A stretch of 16,751 bases of DNA from CAZIPZ01 sp964541075 (lineage in GTDB: Bacteria > Acidobacteriota > Terriglobia > 20CM-2-55-15): assembly GCA_964541075.1 (NCBI GenBank), contig CAZIPZ010000085.1, forward strand, positions 1-16,751, in the 5' to 3' direction. How positions within the stretch are numbered: position 1 is the stretch's first letter; each line of letters starts with the position of its first letter. Below, one piece after another: positions 14,712-16,751 of the stretch. The translations under genes were made by a program, and so were the position numbers. Under the pieces are notes generated by a model, which worked only from the letters and a program-made list of their open reading frames with translations, was not told where the DNA came from and did not search any database.

Positions 14712-16298
14712 ATGAAAGTCAAAGCCATCTTGATGATTGGCCTGTTGCTTTGTGTTGCTGCTAGCGCGAGTGCGTTTCAAATTCAGCAGCAACGGAGCGG
14801 CGACAATCCGATCTATAAGATCACCATTAATGTTGTTGAACGAACAGCCACAGCAATCAACTACCGGCATCGCGGCGGCGCCACGACCATTGACTTTCGA
14901 GGCACGCCTTTGCTGCCCGGAGCTCGTGGCGAAGCGAAGGTCGAAAGCAAGCAAGGATATATCGAGGTTGAGGTCGAGTTTGACGACCTTCAGCCCGCAA
15001 CACGCTTCGGCCCGGAATACCTGACATATGTAATGTGGGCGATCAGTCCTGAAGGCCGGGCAACCAACATGGGAGAGGTCATCCTGAACGGAACGAAGAG
15101 CAAGCTCAACGTCACAACCGAATTACAATCGTTCGGCATGATCGTGACTGCTGAACCGTACTTCGCCGTTACACAGCCGAGCGACGTGGTCGTCATGGAG
15201 AATGCACTCCGGCCGGAAACCAAAGGAAAGATTGAAGAGATCGACGCAAAGTACGAGTTGCTTCAGAGAGGTCAGTATGTCGTGAACATCCCGCCGGGCG
15301 AACTCAAGCCGCTGGCGCTCGACAGATCGACGCCGCTGGATCTTTATGAAGCTCGGAACGCCGTGCGGATAGCCCGCTGGTCGGGAGCGGATACTTCCGC
15401 GGCCGATTCATTCAAGAAAGCGGAAAACCTGCTTCAACAGGCTGAGGGCTATCACACACGAAAGGCAGGTGCTAAACCCGTTTCCATGGCTGCTCGTGAG
15501 GCCGTACAGACAGCCGAGGACGCAAGGTTGATTGCTCTGAAACGGCAGGAAGAAGACCGACTGGCCGAGGAACGCCAGGCTGCCGCCGATCGTGAGGCGC
15601 AAGCCAAGGCTCAGGCGGAGAGAGCCGCCCGCGAACGCCAACAGGCCCAGGAGCAAAACCGTCTCGAAGCAGAGCGACGTATGCGGGCTGAGGCCGAGCG
15701 ACAGGCTGCTGAGGCTCAGGCCCAGAAAGCCAAGGCGGAATCCGAATTGGCTGCGCAACGCGCCGCCCTGGAGCGCGACAGAATCGCTGCCGAAGCGGAG
15801 AGCGCCCGAAGAGCCGCCGATCAGGCAGAAAGAGAGAAGGCCCAACTACGCAAACAGCTCGTTGAGCAACTCAACCTGATTCTCGATACGCGAGAAAGCG
15901 CCCGCGGTCTCATCGTCAACATGTCCGACGTTCTTTTCGATACTGCCAAGTACTCACTGAAGCCCGGAGCTCGTGAGAAACTGGCGAAGGTTGCCGGAAT
16001 TGTCTTGGCCCATCCGGGCTTGATGCTCGAAGTTGAAGGTCACACCGACAGCGTTGGATCCGAAGACTACAACCAAAAGCTGTCTGAACAACGAGCCATG
16101 TCCGTACGGGACTTCCTTGTTCAACAAGGCATCAACATGAACGCCATCAAGGCTGAGGGATTCGGAGAATCTCGTCCCGTCGCTACCAACGATGAGGCCG
16201 CGGGCCGCCAGCGGAATCGGCGCGTCGAGTTGATTGTTTCCGGTGACGTGATCGGCATTCCCCTCTCTTCGTTCGGCAGACCTACTCAGCAAGAGTAG
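14712..16298 (+). CDS. OmpA-family peptidoglycan-binding envelope protein with long coiled coil
   Basis: The ATG at 14712 has GAGGT five bases upstream and begins a signal peptide (MKVKAILMIGLLLCVAASASAF), giving 528 residues; an upstream ATG at 14499 would bury that signal. Three parts follow. Residues ~22-265 form a beta-rich domain I do not recognise. Residues ~270-395 are an Ala/Glu/Arg/Gln-rich helix with coiled-coil character. Residues ~400-515 are an OmpA/MotB C-terminal domain: LFDTAKYSLKPGAREKL, GHTDSVGS (443-450), NQKLSEQRAMSV, GFGESRPVATND and RQRNRRVEL. Asp446 and Arg461, 15 residues apart, match the pair that grips diaminopimelate in OmpA-type proteins. No lipobox is seen, so outer-membrane attachment must be by another route or the protein is periplasmic. 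A strong terminator follows at 16313. Confidence 0.9.
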   Translation: MKVKAILMIGLLLCVAASASAFQIQQQRSGDNPIYKITINVVERTATAINYRHRGGATTIDFRGTPLLPGARGEAKVESKQGYIEVEVEFDDLQPATRFGPEYLTYVMWAISPEGRATNMGEVILNGTKSKLNVTTELQSFGMIVTAEPYFAVTQPSDVVVMENALRPETKGKIEEIDAKYELLQRGQYVVNIPPGELKPLALDRSTPLDLYEARNAVRIARWSGADTSAADSFKKAENLLQQAEGYHTRKAGAKPVSMAAREAVQTAEDARLIALKRQEEDRLAEERQAAADREAQAKAQAERAARERQQAQEQNRLEAERRMRAEAERQAAEAQAQKAKAESELAAQRAALERDRIAAEAESARRAADQAEREKAQLRKQLVEQLNLILDTRESARGLIVNMSDVLFDTAKYSLKPGAREKLAKVAGIVLAHPGLMLEVEGHTDSVGSEDYNQKLSEQRAMSVRDFLVQQGINMNAIKAEGFGESRPVATNDEAAGRQRNRRVELIVSGDVIGIPLSSFGRPTQQE

Positions 16299-16312
16299 GG
16301 AAGAATGCGCAA

Positions 16313-16340
16313 CGGCCGCCCTGGGCGGCCGCCTTGCTTT
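16313..16340 (+). terminator. Intrinsic terminator after the OmpA-family gene
   Basis: CGGCCGCC (16313-16320) and GGCGGCCG (16324-16331) form a perfect 8-bp GC-only stem with a three-base loop (CTG), followed by CCTTGCTTTT. It lies 15 bp after the stop at 16298 and separates this gene from the ABC ATPase. Confidence 0.85.
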
Positions 16341-16399
16341 TGCTCTCCAGACTAATCCACCGTCGCGCGAGCATGCGGGTATTCGATATCATCCCTCGT

Positions 16400-16751
16400 A
16401 TGACGCATCCAGTTATTTCCATCGGCGGTCTTACTCGGTGCTTCGGATCGTTTACGGCTGTCGATTCTGTGTCCTTACAGGTGGAATCCGGCGAAATTTT
16501 CGGTTTGATCGGACCAAACGGCGCCGGCAAGAGCACTTTGATCAAGATGTTGACCACGTTGTTGCCGCCCAGCTCTGGAGATGCCGAGGTCGCCGGTTTT
16601 GATGTGCGAACCCAGCCTTCTCAGGTGCGACGTCGCATCGGGTATGTACCTCAACTGCTTTCTGCAGATGGCAACTTGACCGCACATGAGAATCTTCTGC
16701 TTTCCGCCCGACTTTATGCAATTCCTAGGCGGGAGCGCCAATCCCGTATTC
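16400..16751 (+). CDS. ABC transporter ATP-binding protein (3' end cut by window edge)
   Basis: The first 117 codons of an ABC ATPase are present. It shows GEIFGLIGPNGAGKST with a perfect Walker A, followed by LIKMLTTLLPPSSGDAEVAGFDV and the Q-loop region RRIGYVPQLLSADGNLTAHENL. The signature motif, Walker B and H-loop lie beyond the edge. The pattern is that of ATPases paired with ABC-2-type permeases, as in drug, lipid or polysaccharide exporters of the DrrA/CcmA-like type; the permease should lie downstream. An in-frame ATG at 16373 would add nine residues. Neither start has a strong Shine-Dalgarno; 16400 (MTHPVISIGGLTRCFG) fits family N-termini better. The terminator at 16313 gives it an independent promoter in 16341-16399. 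Confidence 0.93.
   Translation, partial: MTHPVISIGGLTRCFGSFTAVDSVSLQVESGEIFGLIGPNGAGKSTLIKMLTTLLPPSSGDAEVAGFDVRTQPSQVRRRIGYVPQLLSADGNLTAHENLLLSARLYAIPRRERQSRI

Noticed and set aside
15540..15890. Tandem repeat or low-complexity artefact in the OmpA gene
   Set aside because: The Ala/Glu/Arg pattern is normal coiled-coil sequence and shows no exact DNA repeat unit.
1..16751. Mobile elements, prophage, CRISPR array or a defence island
   Set aside because: No transposase, integrase, terminal inverted repeats, regularly spaced repeats or defence-type domains were recognised on either strand.

Overview
The window most resembles a chromosomal segment of an Acidobacteriota-type Gram-negative bacterium. 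The reasons are a large Oar-like TonB-dependent receptor with an N-terminal carboxypeptidase-regulatory-like domain, an OmpA/MotB-type envelope protein, several secreted beta-rich proteins of little-known family, mixed strand use and moderate GC content. This is inferred from gene content only; no rRNA or marker phylogeny is available here. I see no insertion sequence, prophage, CRISPR array, tRNA or rRNA.

Layout. Positions 1-2220 hold a minus-strand pair: an exported alpha/beta-hydrolase-like protein (745-2220) followed by a Tat-exported PuuE-like polysaccharide deacetylase, cut by the window edge (1-657). About 0.7 kb with no convincing gene follows. Next come a minus-strand GT-C-type membrane glycosyltransferase with a beta-rich extracytoplasmic tail (2937-4739) and, divergent from it, an exported protein of four tandem beta-sandwich-like repeats (4900-6261). 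An unrecognised 183-residue protein lies at 6367-6918. Positions 7118-10703 hold a tight two-gene unit: the receptor and a TTG-started, exported helical protein with four L-x-x-x-Q motifs of Spy/CpxP style.

A probable bidirectional terminator (10730-10780) separates this unit from a convergent Prx6-type peroxiredoxin (10791-11480), which has a good sigma70-like promoter. Biosynthetic arginine decarboxylase speA (11634-13589 or 13631) follows on the minus strand, then a stand-alone response-regulator receiver protein (13964-14338). Divergent from that is an OmpA-family protein with a long coiled coil (14712-16298), a strong intrinsic terminator (16313-16340) and the start of an ABC transporter ATPase that runs off the right edge.

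Most of the window is envelope biology: outer-membrane transport, peptidoglycan anchoring, periplasmic chaperone-like and surface beta-repeat proteins, and glycan-active enzymes. Polyamine synthesis and peroxide defence are the housekeeping genes. For several genes the longest open frame is not the likely protein; Shine-Dalgarno position and signal peptides place the starts internally (2220, 4900, 7118, 9840, 14338, 14712).

No textbook-novel system is obvious. The candidates most worth following are the receptor/LTxxQ cassette with matching glycine-rich segments (7118-10703) and the divergent pair of GT-C enzyme and four-repeat surface protein (2937-6261).
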